Shown here: positions 9,295 to 18,208 of the stretch, one piece after another
Layout of the letters: each line of letters starts with the position of its first letter
Position numbering within the stretch: the stretch's first letter is position 1
NCBI RefSeq assembly: GCF_900603025.1
Contig: NZ_LR026975.1
Coordinates: forward strand, 4,526,001 to 4,590,000
DNA length: 64,000 bases
Direction of reading: 5' to 3'
From: Mycolicibacterium hassiacum DSM 44199
Lineage (GTDB): Bacteria; Actinomycetota; Actinomycetes; Mycobacteriales; Mycobacteriaceae
The notes under the pieces: generated by a model
What the model was told of the DNA's origin: nothing
The model's input: only the letters and a program-made list of their open reading frames with translations
The model's database searches: none
Made by a program: the position numbers and the translations under genes

Positions 9295-9346
9295 CATCCG
9301 GAACGTGCCGAGCTCACCGACCCGGGTGGGCAACGCGCGCAACGGG
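9295..9346 (-). pseudogene. 52-bp gene fragment duplicated from 29229-29280
   Basis: Fifty-two bases here are identical to 29229-29280, which is inside the maleylpyruvate-isomerase-like gene on the minus strand. Both copies encode RALPTRVGELGTFRM on that strand. The match stops within a few bases on both sides, and this copy ends beside the stop codon of the CrtI-like gene. The rest of the 320-base gap after dnaB (9031-9294) shows no gene; it includes the palindrome GTGACCGGTCAC at 9156-9167. Confidence 0.75.
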
Positions 9347-9351
9347 TTCGG

Positions 9352-10770
9352 TTATGTCGCGGCCAGGTCCCGCAGCGCGGCCCGCGCCGCGTGAAAGCCG
9401 CACATCCCGTGCGCGCCCGGCCCGGGCGGCGTCGCGGCCGAGCAGAGGTAGTACCCGGGTGCGCCGGTCGCGTACGGCGACAAGGTGATCCGCGGCCCGA
9501 AGACCAGCTGCCGGACGTCCTTGGCGCCGGTGAGGATGTCCCCGCCGGTGAAGTTGGCGTTGAACCGGGCCAAGCCGTCGGTGGTCTCGGCGCGGTAGCC
9601 GACGATCCGGTCGCGGAAGCCGGGCGCGAACCGCTCGATCTGGGTGATGACCGCCTCGGTCGCATCACCGGTGTAACCGTGCGGCACATGGGCGTAGCTC
9701 CACACCGGGTGGATGTTGCCGACGGAGCGCTGCGGGTCGGCGAGGTACTGCTGGGCGACGAGGACGAAGGGCCGCTCGGGCATCCGCCCGGCGTGGATGT
9801 CGCGTTCGGCCGCGGCGATCTCGGCGAAGGTACCGCCGACGTGCACCGTGCCGGCGCGGCGGGCGTCGGGGTTGGTCCACGGCACCCCGCCCTCGACGGC
9901 GAAGTCCACCTTGAACGCGCCCGGGCCGCGCCGGAACGCCCGGTACGCCCGCCGCACCCGTGCCGGCAACCGGTCGCCGAGGATGTCGGCGACCGCCTCG
10001 GGGGCCAGATCGAACACGGTGATGTCCGCCGGGGGCAGATCGGCCCGGCCGCGGACGGGCACCCCGGTCTCGACGGTGCCGCCCAACTCCCGCAACAGGG
10101 CGGCCATCGCGGCGGTGACGGCGCGGGAGCCGCCCTCGGCCACCGCCCAGCCGTGGCGGTGCCCGGCGGTGATGATCCCCACCCCGATGGCCGAGGTCAG
10201 CGGCAGGTGCAGGGGCCGGAAGGCGTGCGCGGCGACCCCGCCCCACAGCGCCCGGGCCTGCGGGGTGCGGAACGCCCGGGCCAGCACCGCGGCGGGCAGC
10301 ACGGTCGGCGCGCCGAACCGGGCCAGCGCCAGCGGGTGGTCCGGCAGCCGCAGCAGCGGGCCCATGACCGCGTCCTCGATCGCCTCGAACCGGTCGGCGG
10401 GCCGGCCGAAGAGCGCCTTCCACACCCGCCCGTCGGCGCCGAGCCCGGCGGCGGTGTCGTCGACCGACCGCCTCAGCACCCCGGCCCGGCCGTCGTCGAG
10501 CGGGTGCACGCAGTCGATCTCCGGTAGCCGCCAGCGCAGCCCGTGGCGCTCCAGGCCGAACCCGGTGACGAACGGCGACCCGACCGCCATGGGATGGATC
10601 GCCGAGCAGTGGTCGTGCAGCAGGCCGGGCACGATTGCCTCGAAACTCCGTGTGCCGCCGCCGATCTCGTCGGCCGCCTCGAGCACCGTGACGGTCAGCC
10701 CCGCCCGGGCGAGCGTGACGGCGGCGGCGAGCCCGTTGGGCCCGCTGCCGACCACCGTCGCCGTCGTCAC
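9352..10770 (-). CDS. CrtI/phytoene-dehydrogenase-like FAD oxidoreductase
   Basis: A 472-aa flavoprotein of the phytoene dehydrogenase-related group (COG1233). The dinucleotide-binding motif VVGSGPNGLAAAVTLARAG is at residues 6-24, followed by the acidic end of beta-2 (VLEAADEIGGGTRS). A second FAD contact probably lies near the C-terminal YLCSAATPPGPGAHGMCG. The GTG start overlaps the stop of the DUF3556 gene (GTGA), so it is the third gene of an operon with acyl-CoA synthetase and DUF3556. The substrate is unknown; the absence of phytoene synthase nearby argues against calling it a carotenoid desaturase. Confidence 0.85.
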   Translation of the reverse strand: MTTATVVGSGPNGLAAAVTLARAGLTVTVLEAADEIGGGTRSFEAIVPGLLHDHCSAIHPMAVGSPFVTGFGLERHGLRWRLPEIDCVHPLDDGRAGVLRRSVDDTAAGLGADGRVWKALFGRPADRFEAIEDAVMGPLLRLPDHPLALARFGAPTVLPAAVLARAFRTPQARALWGGVAAHAFRPLHLPLTSAIGVGIITAGHRHGWAVAEGGSRAVTAAMAALLRELGGTVETGVPVRGRADLPPADITVFDLAPEAVADILGDRLPARVRRAYRAFRRGPGAFKVDFAVEGGVPWTNPDARRAGTVHVGGTFAEIAAAERDIHAGRMPERPFVLVAQQYLADPQRSVGNIHPVWSYAHVPHGYTGDATEAVITQIERFAPGFRDRIVGYRAETTDGLARFNANFTGGDILTGAKDVRQLVFGPRITLSPYATGAPGYYLCSAATPPGPGAHGMCGFHAARAALRDLAAT

Positions 10771-12548
10771 GCCATCGCCCCCCGACCGTCGCGGAACCGC
10801 GACCAGGTGACGGTGGTGGGCACCGGCCCGTCCGGCAGCCAGGGCTGGGCCTCGGCGACGTCGTCGACCCGCCAGGTACCGGTCTCGACGACGCCCAGGG
10901 CCGCGTCGATGAGCTTGTAGTGCTGGACCGGGCTGCCCCAGGCCTGCGACTCCGCCCAGGCCACCACCAGCTCACCCGGCTCGAACCCGACCTGCTCCTG
11001 CACCGCGGCGATCATCCGTTCATCGTGCAGGTGACCGTCCCCGAAGTTCCAGCCGATCAGCGAATTGCACACCCATTCACCCTCCCGCACCGTCCGGGCG
11101 TCGATGTCGGGGAGATGCTTGAGCAGCACCGAGATCAGCCCGCGGCCCTGGGTGTGCATCGACCGGAAGGTCGCGGGCAGGTTCATAATGACCGCGGCCC
11201 ACTCCGGGTCGTAGCCGAAGGCGATGAACTGGTCGATCTGGTTGTGCGCGGGCCGGTGAACCCGGTCGAGTTTGGCCTCCGCGCCCGGCGCGAACGCCCA
11301 CACCGAGCAGGCCCAGTTGCCCGAGTACTGGCGCATCGAGGGCAGGAACGAGACCTTGTCCGGCCGGAAGCTGCCCAGGATCGGGAAGAACAGCAGCGCC
11401 GCGACGATCCCGGCGGTCAGCCACGGCGAGGACATGTCGCCGACCGCATAGCCCTCCCAGGCCGGGAAACCCAGGAACAGGAACACGGTGGCGAACGAGA
11501 ACAGCACGTTCCACTCCAGCGGCACCGCCAGCGGGAACGCCGAGATGATGTAGAGGTGCAGGCCGAGCATGAGCACCACGGCGGCCACCGTCAGCGGTTT
11601 GTTGTGCGAGAACAGCAGCACCAGTGGCGCGAGCACCTCCACCCCGGTGCCCAGCACGTGCGCCATGAACTCGGCCAGGCGCGAGGGCCGCAGGTCGCGA
11701 CCCGGGGCGCGGTACATGGCGCGCTTGAACGCGGGCAGTTTGGCCAGCGTCGGACTGTTGCTGGTCATCGGCGGGATGACGCGGGCGAAATGCCGGCCGA
11801 TCTTGGAGATCCCGGCCCCGACCCAGACGACCACGATGAGCAGCTTGAGCGCGACGATCATGTCGGTGAACCCCAACACCGTGAAGAACACCATCGCCGG
11901 TAGGTACTGCTCGCCGCGGGCGGCCAGGAAGATCGTCTTGTCCCGCAGCCCGACGAGGATCAGCAGCACGATCGGGGCGACCATCAACGCCGGGTTCACC
12001 AGGCCGGAGGTGTTGTGCGGCAACCGGTCCAGCAGGGAGTCGGTCGGCACGCCGGGGGCGACGAGCGCGACGGCGAGCGAGACGAGCAACGCCGCGTAGA
12101 GCACGATGTCCGGCCAGCCCCGGCGGTTCCCGGCGGTGAACGGCACCCAGGTCCAGGGCCGCAGCCGGATCGTGCCGCGGCGCAGCCAGAACTGGATGCC
12201 ACCGGTCATCGGCTTGACCTTGCCCGCCAACGGCCCCCAGGAGCCGCCCAGCCCCATGGCCTCCAGCAGCACCGTCCACAGGATGAGCTTCTGGTAGACG
12301 ATCGGCTCGTTCCACCACTGCGAGACGTGCCAGAACGCGGGCAGCCCGGAGGTCACCGTCGCGACGACGACGCCGCCGAGGATGTAGAGCACCGTCACCT
12401 TGGTGATGTAGAGGACCGCCACCATCGACGGTGTGCCGAAGCCGTGTTCGACCCAGTGGTTGCTCAGGATGCGGATCCGCTCCAGCAGCGGCTTGCGCAG
12501 GAACTCCTGGGGGTTGACGTCGGGGTAGTCGTGCTGAGTGAAACTCAT
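10767..12548 (-). CDS. DUF3556-type polytopic membrane protein
   Basis: A 593-aa protein with about ten hydrophobic segments between residues 45 and 400 and a soluble C-terminal third (about 400-593) rich in tryptophan and histidine. It resembles the DUF3556 family of actinobacterial membrane proteins; I am fairly but not fully sure of that assignment. It starts 28 bases after the acyl-CoA synthetase stop and overlaps the next gene by 4 bases. Co-operonic genes suggest a role in modifying an acyl-CoA-derived lipid at the membrane, which is inference. Confidence 0.75.
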   Translation of the reverse strand: MSFTQHDYPDVNPQEFLRKPLLERIRILSNHWVEHGFGTPSMVAVLYITKVTVLYILGGVVVATVTSGLPAFWHVSQWWNEPIVYQKLILWTVLLEAMGLGGSWGPLAGKVKPMTGGIQFWLRRGTIRLRPWTWVPFTAGNRRGWPDIVLYAALLVSLAVALVAPGVPTDSLLDRLPHNTSGLVNPALMVAPIVLLILVGLRDKTIFLAARGEQYLPAMVFFTVLGFTDMIVALKLLIVVVWVGAGISKIGRHFARVIPPMTSNSPTLAKLPAFKRAMYRAPGRDLRPSRLAEFMAHVLGTGVEVLAPLVLLFSHNKPLTVAAVVLMLGLHLYIISAFPLAVPLEWNVLFSFATVFLFLGFPAWEGYAVGDMSSPWLTAGIVAALLFFPILGSFRPDKVSFLPSMRQYSGNWACSVWAFAPGAEAKLDRVHRPAHNQIDQFIAFGYDPEWAAVIMNLPATFRSMHTQGRGLISVLLKHLPDIDARTVREGEWVCNSLIGWNFGDGHLHDERMIAAVQEQVGFEPGELVVAWAESQAWGSPVQHYKLIDAALGVVETGTWRVDDVAEAQPWLPDGPVPTTVTWSRFRDGRGAMA

Positions 12549-12576
12549 TTCGCTGCCTTCGCTTTCGATGCTCGGC

Positions 12577-14049
12577 TCAGGCCGTCCGGGCGGCCGCGTC
12601 GAGTCTGCGGATGGCCGGCTTGTCGATCTTGCCGACCGCGTTCTTGGGAAGCGCGTCGAGCACGGTGATCTCCACGGGCTGTTTGTATTTCGCCAGCGAC
12701 GCGGCCAGGTGCCGGCGTACCGCGTCGGTGTCGATCGGGTGTCCGGGTGCGGGGGCGAGGTACATCACCGGCACCTCGCCGTACACCGGATGCGGCCGGC
12801 CGATCACGGCCGCCTCGGCGATCTCCGGCAGTCGGTAGGCGACGGTCTCGATCTCCTTGGGGTAGATGTTCTCCCCGCCGCGGATGATCATGTCCTTGGC
12901 CCGGTCGACGAGCACGAGGTAGCCGTCCGCGTCGAGGTAGCCGATGTCGCCGGTGTGCAGCCAGCCGTCCACGATCGTCTTCGCGGTCTCCTCCGGGCGG
13001 TTGAGGTAGCCGCGCATCACCGTCGGTCCGGCGATCAGCACTTCGCCGATCTCGTTGGGTCCCAGGGTCCGTCCCTGACCGTCGGCGATCCGGACCCGCT
13101 GGCCGGGCAGCGGGATGCCAACGGTGCCGGGCTTGCGGGGACCGCGCAGCGGGTTCGCGGTGCTGGCACAGGTGCCCTCCGACAGCCCGTAGCCCTCAAC
13201 GATCGGCACGCCGAAGCGGCGTTCGAACCGCTCGAGCAGCTCGGCGCTGGCCGGGGCCGCCCCGCACACCGCGAACCGCAGGCTCGAGGTGTCGACCTCG
13301 ACGTCCTCGGGCAACTCGACGAGCCGGGTGTAGATCGTCGGCACCGCCGAGAAGTACGTCGGCCGGCAGCGGCGGACCCGCTCGAAGAAGCTGCGCGTCT
13401 CGAACCGGCCGGCGATCGTCACGTGACCGCCGGCGAGCAGCGGCGACAGCGTTCCCACCACGATTCCGTTGACGTGGAACAGGGGCAGGATCAGCAGGCT
13501 GCTGTCGGCGGGGGAGAGCTCGTAGGCCTCGATGATCGCCGCGCACATCGCGGTGACGTTCGCGTGGTCGAGCATCACGCCCTTGGGGCGCCCGGTGGTG
13601 CCGCTGGTGTAGATGAGCAGCGCCAGCCGCTCGGCGGATCCGGGCACGGCCGGCGCCGGGCCGGCGCCGTGCTTCAGCTCGCCGGGCGCCACCACCGGGA
13701 CCGGTGCGGCGGTCGCGCCGGCGGTGACGAGCACCTTCGCGCCGGCGTCGGTCAACTGGTAGCCGGCCTCGTCGGCGGACAGTGCCGGGTTCAGCGGGGT
13801 GACCGCGGCGCCGAGCCGCCAGGCCGCGAACAGCGTCACCACCAGGTCCACCGTGTTCGGCAGCATCACCGCGACGACGTCGCCGGCCCCGACGCCGTGG
13901 CCGTGCAGGACGGCCGCGGCGGATTCGACCGCCGCGCGGAACTCGGCGTTGTTCAGCGTCACCGCGTCATCGGCCAGGCACGGCGCTGCCGGATCCGATG
14001 CGGCACGACGGTCGGGTAGCGACGACAGGGACTCCAGCGATGGGGACAT
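12577..14049 (-). CDS. fatty acyl-CoA/AMP synthetase (AMP-binding enzyme)
   Basis: A 490-aa adenylate-forming enzyme that activates a carboxylic acid as acyl-AMP and then acyl-CoA. Motifs in order: A3 YTSGTTGRPKGVML, A5 YGLSEG, A7 GWLHTGDIGYLD, A8 KDMIIRGGENIYP, and the catalytic lysine in NAVGKIDK near the C terminus. The ATG at 14049 was chosen; the frame is open 17 codons further, but those residues are not family-like. It is first in a three-gene minus-strand operon and faces the PucR regulator across 128 bases. Confidence 0.9.
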   Translation of the reverse strand: MSPSLESLSSLPDRRAASDPAAPCLADDAVTLNNAEFRAAVESAAAVLHGHGVGAGDVVAVMLPNTVDLVVTLFAAWRLGAAVTPLNPALSADEAGYQLTDAGAKVLVTAGATAAPVPVVAPGELKHGAGPAPAVPGSAERLALLIYTSGTTGRPKGVMLDHANVTAMCAAIIEAYELSPADSSLLILPLFHVNGIVVGTLSPLLAGGHVTIAGRFETRSFFERVRRCRPTYFSAVPTIYTRLVELPEDVEVDTSSLRFAVCGAAPASAELLERFERRFGVPIVEGYGLSEGTCASTANPLRGPRKPGTVGIPLPGQRVRIADGQGRTLGPNEIGEVLIAGPTVMRGYLNRPEETAKTIVDGWLHTGDIGYLDADGYLVLVDRAKDMIIRGGENIYPKEIETVAYRLPEIAEAAVIGRPHPVYGEVPVMYLAPAPGHPIDTDAVRRHLAASLAKYKQPVEITVLDALPKNAVGKIDKPAIRRLDAAARTA

Positions 14050-14164
14050 GGCCCCAGACGGTAGGGAGGCGTGACGGGCACCACACCGTGTCCGACTCAC
14101 GAACCCCGACCCGCGGTTTGTATTCGCGCTACAAAAAATCTGGCTTATCGCCGGTAACGCCGAC

Positions 14165-14170
14165 TAGATT
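14165..14170 (+). promoter_or_regulatory. -10 element of a leaderless promoter
   Basis: TAGATT fits the mycobacterial -10 consensus TANNNT, and the GTG of the PucR gene begins exactly 8 bases after its last base. No ribosome binding site is visible. Transcription probably starts on the start codon itself. Confidence 0.55.
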
Positions 14171-14177
14171 GCGGTGC

Positions 14178-15452
14178 GTGGTGGAGCCCGGCTACAACGA
14201 CGACGTCAGCTCGACGGTGGCGCTCGTCGTCGACCGGCTGTTGGAGCAGCTCGGTGAGTCCGTCGAGCGCATCCAGCGGCGGATCACCGCCGACATCGAC
14301 GAGCTGCGCGGCGATCCGCGCCTGGTCGAACTGCTGCGGTTCAGCGTGGCGGGCAACGTCGAGACCGTCCTCACCGTCATCCGGTACGGCATCGACCTCG
14401 ACCGCGCCGAGCCGCCCACCGCCGCACTCGAGTACGCCCGGCGGGCCGCCCAGCACGGGATCCCGGTGAGCGCGCTGATCCGCGCCTACCGGCTCGGGCA
14501 GCAGGAGATGCTGGAGCGGATCCTCGAGGAGATCCGGCGCAGCGTCGCCGACCCGGACCTGCGGCTGGCGGTCTACGACCGGATCTCGGCCACCTCGTTC
14601 GCCTACATCGACTGGATCTCCCAGCAGGTCTCCGACACCTACGAGGTCGAGCGCGAACGCTGGCTCGAGCACCGCAACAGCATTCGCGCGGTACGGATCC
14701 GTGAAATCCTGGCCAACGACGATCCGATCGACGTCGACGCGGCGTCGTCGGCGCTGGGTTACCCGCTACGGGGCCGGCATCTCGCCCTGGTCCTGTGGAC
14801 CGAGCAGAGCGATTCGCCCGGCAAGGAGCTCTTGCGACTCGAACGGTTCACCCGCGCCGCGGCCGAAGCTCTTCGGTTGCGCCATACTCCGCTGTTCGTG
14901 GCCGAGGACACCGTCAGCGGATGGGCGTGGCTGCCGATCGATCGCGTGCGCGCCGACCCCGCCGGCACGATCCGTCGACTCGCCGAAACCACCGACAACA
15001 GCGTGTTTCTCGCGCTGGGAGTCGTGGACAGCGGACTGGCCGGATTTCGCCGGTCACACCGCCTCGCACGAGTCGCCCGGAAGGTGGCAACGGCATCGGG
15101 CGCCGCACCGCGCGTCACCGCCGCCGACGATCAAGGGATCGCGGTGGCCGCGTTGCTGGCCGAGAATGTCGACGAGACCCGCCGCTGGGTCCTCGACACC
15201 CTGGGGGCCCTCGCCAGCGACACCGCCAACGACGCCCGGCTCCGGGAAACGCTCCGTGTCTTCCTGCAGGAGAGCGGGAGTTACACCACTGCCGCCAAAA
15301 AGCTTGTGCTTCACCCGAACTCCGTTCGATATCGGGTCAACCGAGCGTTGGAACGAAGAGGCAGGCCGATCGGCGACGACCGGCTCGATGTCGAGCTCGC
15401 CCTTCTGGCGTGCGAACACTTCCGGCAAGCGGTACTGCGACCGGTGGGTTAG
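14178..15452 (+). CDS. PucR/CdaR-type helix-turn-helix transcriptional regulator
   Basis: A 424-aa regulator. The N-terminal half is a helical sensory domain (RsbT co-antagonist-like). A middle GGDEF-like remnant spans about 180-300. The C-terminal PucR HTH (about 355-415) reads FLQESGSYTTAAKKLVLHPN followed by SVRYRVNRALE. The GTG at 14178 (or the adjacent GTG at 14181) fits a leaderless transcript. It is divergent from the acyl-CoA synthetase operon, which makes that operon its most likely target; this is inference from position. Confidence 0.85.
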   Translation: MVEPGYNDDVSSTVALVVDRLLEQLGESVERIQRRITADIDELRGDPRLVELLRFSVAGNVETVLTVIRYGIDLDRAEPPTAALEYARRAAQHGIPVSALIRAYRLGQQEMLERILEEIRRSVADPDLRLAVYDRISATSFAYIDWISQQVSDTYEVERERWLEHRNSIRAVRIREILANDDPIDVDAASSALGYPLRGRHLALVLWTEQSDSPGKELLRLERFTRAAAEALRLRHTPLFVAEDTVSGWAWLPIDRVRADPAGTIRRLAETTDNSVFLALGVVDSGLAGFRRSHRLARVARKVATASGAAPRVTAADDQGIAVAALLAENVDETRRWVLDTLGALASDTANDARLRETLRVFLQESGSYTTAAKKLVLHPNSVRYRVNRALERRGRPIGDDRLDVELALLACEHFRQAVLRPVG

Positions 15453-15611
15453 ACCGCGGCGCTGCGAATAGACCGCGTCCCCGACCACCAACAGCCCCTT
15501 CGAGGGCGAACAGACCGATCACCACCCCAACGTCGAGGGCCCCTGAGGTGCACGGCGGCGCATTGAAATCTTCGTCGAGATAGGCTCCCCGCTGTCTATT
15601 CAGGGAGATGT

Positions 15612-16523
15612 ATGACTGAGCACACCTACGTTCGGCATGACACCACATTCCTTTCCGAGGGGACGCGCTGTGCGGCGTGGCTCTACCGGCCCGACGGTGT
15701 CGGTAATCCGCCGATCGTGGTCATGGCACATGGTTTCGCGGCTTTCCGGGAGCTACGTCTCGACGCCTACGCTGACCGGTTCGCCCGCGCCGGTTACGCC
15801 GTCCTGGTGTTCGACTACCGGTTCTGGGGAGCCAGCGACGGAGAGCCCCGACGGATCTTGGATATCAAGGCCCAGCATGCTGATTGGCAAGCAGCCGTCG
15901 CGTACGCCCGCGGCCTCGACGGCGTCGACGCGACGCGGCTGGTGGCCTGGGGATCATCGTTCGCCGGGGGACACGTACTGCACCTTCTTGCTCGCGACCA
16001 TGCGGTGGCGGCAGGAATTGTCCAGGTTCCCCACGTCAACGGTCCGGCATCGGCGTTCTCTCAGCCGGCGACGCAGTTGGTCCGGCTGTTCATCGCCGGC
16101 GTTCGCGACCAGCTGGGCGCATGGTTGGGTGCGAAACCCTACCGAACCGCGGCCATCGGCCGACCGGGCGATCTTGCGATGATGACGTCTCCGGGGGCGA
16201 TGGAACTCGTTGAGCAGATGGCCGGTGAACATCGCGACAAGCTGCTCACCGAGAACGACGTGGCCGCGCGGATCGCGTTGCGGGTGCCGTTCTACTCACC
16301 GGGCCGCTACGCATCGCGGATCACCGTTCCGACGCTGGTTCAACTCGCCAGCAATGATGACGTGACCCCGATGGACAAGGCGCTCAAGGCGGCCCGTCGC
16401 ATTCCGCGCGGTGAGGTCCTGGTGTACGAGTGCAGTCACTTCGAGCCGTATCTCGAGCCGCATTTCGACAGGATCGTCGCCGATCAGATCGACTTCCTGC
16501 GGCGCCATATCGGACAGGGGTGA
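15612..16523 (+). CDS. alpha/beta hydrolase, X-Pro dipeptidyl-peptidase/dienelactone hydrolase type
   Basis: A 303-aa hydrolase with the oxyanion segment MAHGFAAFRE, nucleophile elbow WGSSFAGG, acid residue in SNDDVTP and catalytic histidine in ECSHFEPY. The insertion between strands is helical. CAGGGAGA lies 5 bases before the ATG. The 158-base gap before it shows no other gene. The substrate cannot be read from sequence. Confidence 0.85.
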   Translation: MTEHTYVRHDTTFLSEGTRCAAWLYRPDGVGNPPIVVMAHGFAAFRELRLDAYADRFARAGYAVLVFDYRFWGASDGEPRRILDIKAQHADWQAAVAYARGLDGVDATRLVAWGSSFAGGHVLHLLARDHAVAAGIVQVPHVNGPASAFSQPATQLVRLFIAGVRDQLGAWLGAKPYRTAAIGRPGDLAMMTSPGAMELVEQMAGEHRDKLLTENDVAARIALRVPFYSPGRYASRITVPTLVQLASNDDVTPMDKALKAARRIPRGEVLVYECSHFEPYLEPHFDRIVADQIDFLRRHIGQG

Positions 16524-16525
16524 CA

Positions 16526-16550
16526 GCAGCCCGCTCCTCATGCGGGCTCG
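16526..16550. terminator. hairpin between convergent hydrolase and mceF
   Basis: GCAGCCCGC and GCGGGCTCGC can pair (core AGCCCGC/GCGGGCT, 7 bp) around a 7-base loop. It overlaps the last codons of mceF. A bidirectional terminator is plausible from position. Confidence 0.4.
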
Positions 16551-18208
16551 CGGCGTGGGTCGAGCAGTAGGTCGACCCAGCTCTCCGCGGGCCGCAGCCG
16601 GGCGTCGGCGGCGGCGAACACACCGATACGCCCCTCGGAATCCTGGAACAGACCGTTGGCGGAGTCGTAGACGGCCACCTTCGGTCCGAACGCCCGCGCA
16701 CCGGCGGGTTGGGCCGGTTCAGCCGCACGAGTCACGCCGGCGGGCCGCTGGCCGTACGGCGGGACGCGCAGGTCGGGCGGGTCATAAGGCAACGGCGGAG
16801 GCGGAGGCCCGGGTGTCACCGGAGGGACCGGCAGCGGGTACGGCGGAAACAAGGCAGGCCCCGGCCCGGGCGGAACGCCGGGCGGCAGTTCGGTGACGGG
16901 TGGGCCGGGGTCGTAGTCGGCGCCCGACGGGGTATAAGGGAATTTGTTGGGCGGCAGAATATTACGCGGGTCGGTTACCGGTGTGTCCTCGGGTACGACG
17001 GGGCCTCGCCAGGGTTGGTTGCCCAACGGGACGTATCCGATCGGGTCGCGGCACAGTGCGACCGTCGGCGCGCGCTTACCCGGGAACTCCTGGCACGGGT
17101 AATTGCGGGCGCCACGGACGACGAGCGGAGAGCTCTGCGGCACCTTGCAGTACATGTCGTCGGGAATGTCGCGCAGTGTCTGGTCGCCGGGGGAGCGGAT
17201 CTGCGAGGGAGGGATGAAGCCGACGTTGCAGGGCGGAGGGTCGTCGAGGCCGAGCTTGAAGTCCACCTTGACGCCCTCGTCGGGTGGGACCTGCTCGGCG
17301 GCGGTGATCAGAGCAGCGGTGACCGCGGGCAGGACGACGAGGGTCTGCTCGAGGGATTTGCGGTAGATCACGCCGATGCGGCCGAAGTTGGCGAGGTTGG
17401 CCGCAAGCATCGGGAACGACGGGCGGATCCCGGTGAAGGTGTCGGTGGCCGCGGCGGCGGTGCCTGGCGCGGTCCGCAGCAGTGTGCGCAATTGCGGATC
17501 CGCGGCGCGAAGTTCGGAGGTGAAGCGCGCCAGCCCGTCAGCCAGAGCGGTGATGTCCTCGCCGCTGCGAATCTGCGCGTCGAGCAACGCGCCGACTCGA
17601 TCGATGAGTCCGGTGACGTCGCCGCGCGCGGCGTTGATCTCGCCGAGCAGGTCCGCGGCGCTGCGGATCAAGCCAGCGAGTTCAGGTCCGGACTGCTCGA
17701 AGGCTGCGGCGGTTTCGCGCAGCACATCGTCGAGCCGACTCCTGTCCAGGGACTCGACAAGATTCTGTGCTTGGCGGAGGAGTTCGGCGGTGCTGCCGCT
17801 GAGCCTGGTGTGCGCCAGATCGATGACCGAGCCGTCCCGCAGCACCGGACCGGTTTCGTCGCCCGACGGGACCAGATCGACGTACTGTTCGCCGACGGCC
17901 GAGACGCTCTTGACCGTGGCGGTGACATCGGCGGGAATCGCAACGTCCGACTGCAGTCGCATCCGCACCTCGACCCCGAGATCGTCGGTGAGCTCGACAG
18001 CGGTGACACGCCCGACGGTCGATCCTCGGTAGGTGACGTTGGCGTTCGGGTACAGGCCGCCGCTGGCGGCGAAGTCGGCCGTGACGGTGTAGTGACCGAT
18101 ACCCAGCGCTTCGGGCAATCGCAGGTAGAAGACCGCGACCGCGCTCACGGCGAAGGCTGTGATGACCGCGAAGGCCCGCAGCTGCCATCGAATTCTGCGG
18201 GTGAGCAT
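16538..18208 (-). CDS. mceF: Mce family protein MceF
   Basis: A 556-aa substrate-binding subunit of an Mce lipid importer. There is one N-terminal membrane anchor (about 8-30) and then the MlaD/Mce domain (about 38-115, with YRGSTVGRVTAVEL). A helical, coiled-coil-prone segment follows to about 300, and then a long proline-rich tail. The tail (PPGVPPGPGPALFPPYPLP and more) is typical of last-position MceF proteins. The ATG overlaps the mceE stop by one base (TGATG). Confidence 0.92.
   Translation of the reverse strand: MLTRRIRWQLRAFAVITAFAVSAVAVFYLRLPEALGIGHYTVTADFAASGGLYPNANVTYRGSTVGRVTAVELTDDLGVEVRMRLQSDVAIPADVTATVKSVSAVGEQYVDLVPSGDETGPVLRDGSVIDLAHTRLSGSTAELLRQAQNLVESLDRSRLDDVLRETAAAFEQSGPELAGLIRSAADLLGEINAARGDVTGLIDRVGALLDAQIRSGEDITALADGLARFTSELRAADPQLRTLLRTAPGTAAAATDTFTGIRPSFPMLAANLANFGRIGVIYRKSLEQTLVVLPAVTAALITAAEQVPPDEGVKVDFKLGLDDPPPCNVGFIPPSQIRSPGDQTLRDIPDDMYCKVPQSSPLVVRGARNYPCQEFPGKRAPTVALCRDPIGYVPLGNQPWRGPVVPEDTPVTDPRNILPPNKFPYTPSGADYDPGPPVTELPPGVPPGPGPALFPPYPLPVPPVTPGPPPPPLPYDPPDLRVPPYGQRPAGVTRAAEPAQPAGARAFGPKVAVYDSANGLFQDSEGRIGVFAAADARLRPAESWVDLLLDPRREPA

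Noticed and set aside
7444..9342. 632-codon minus-strand frame opposite dnaB
   Set aside because: Antisense shadow; only its first codons are meaningful, as they include the 52-bp gene fragment.
9214..10527. 437-codon plus-strand frame opposite the CrtI-like gene
   Set aside because: Gly/Arg/Pro-rich antisense shadow with no motif.
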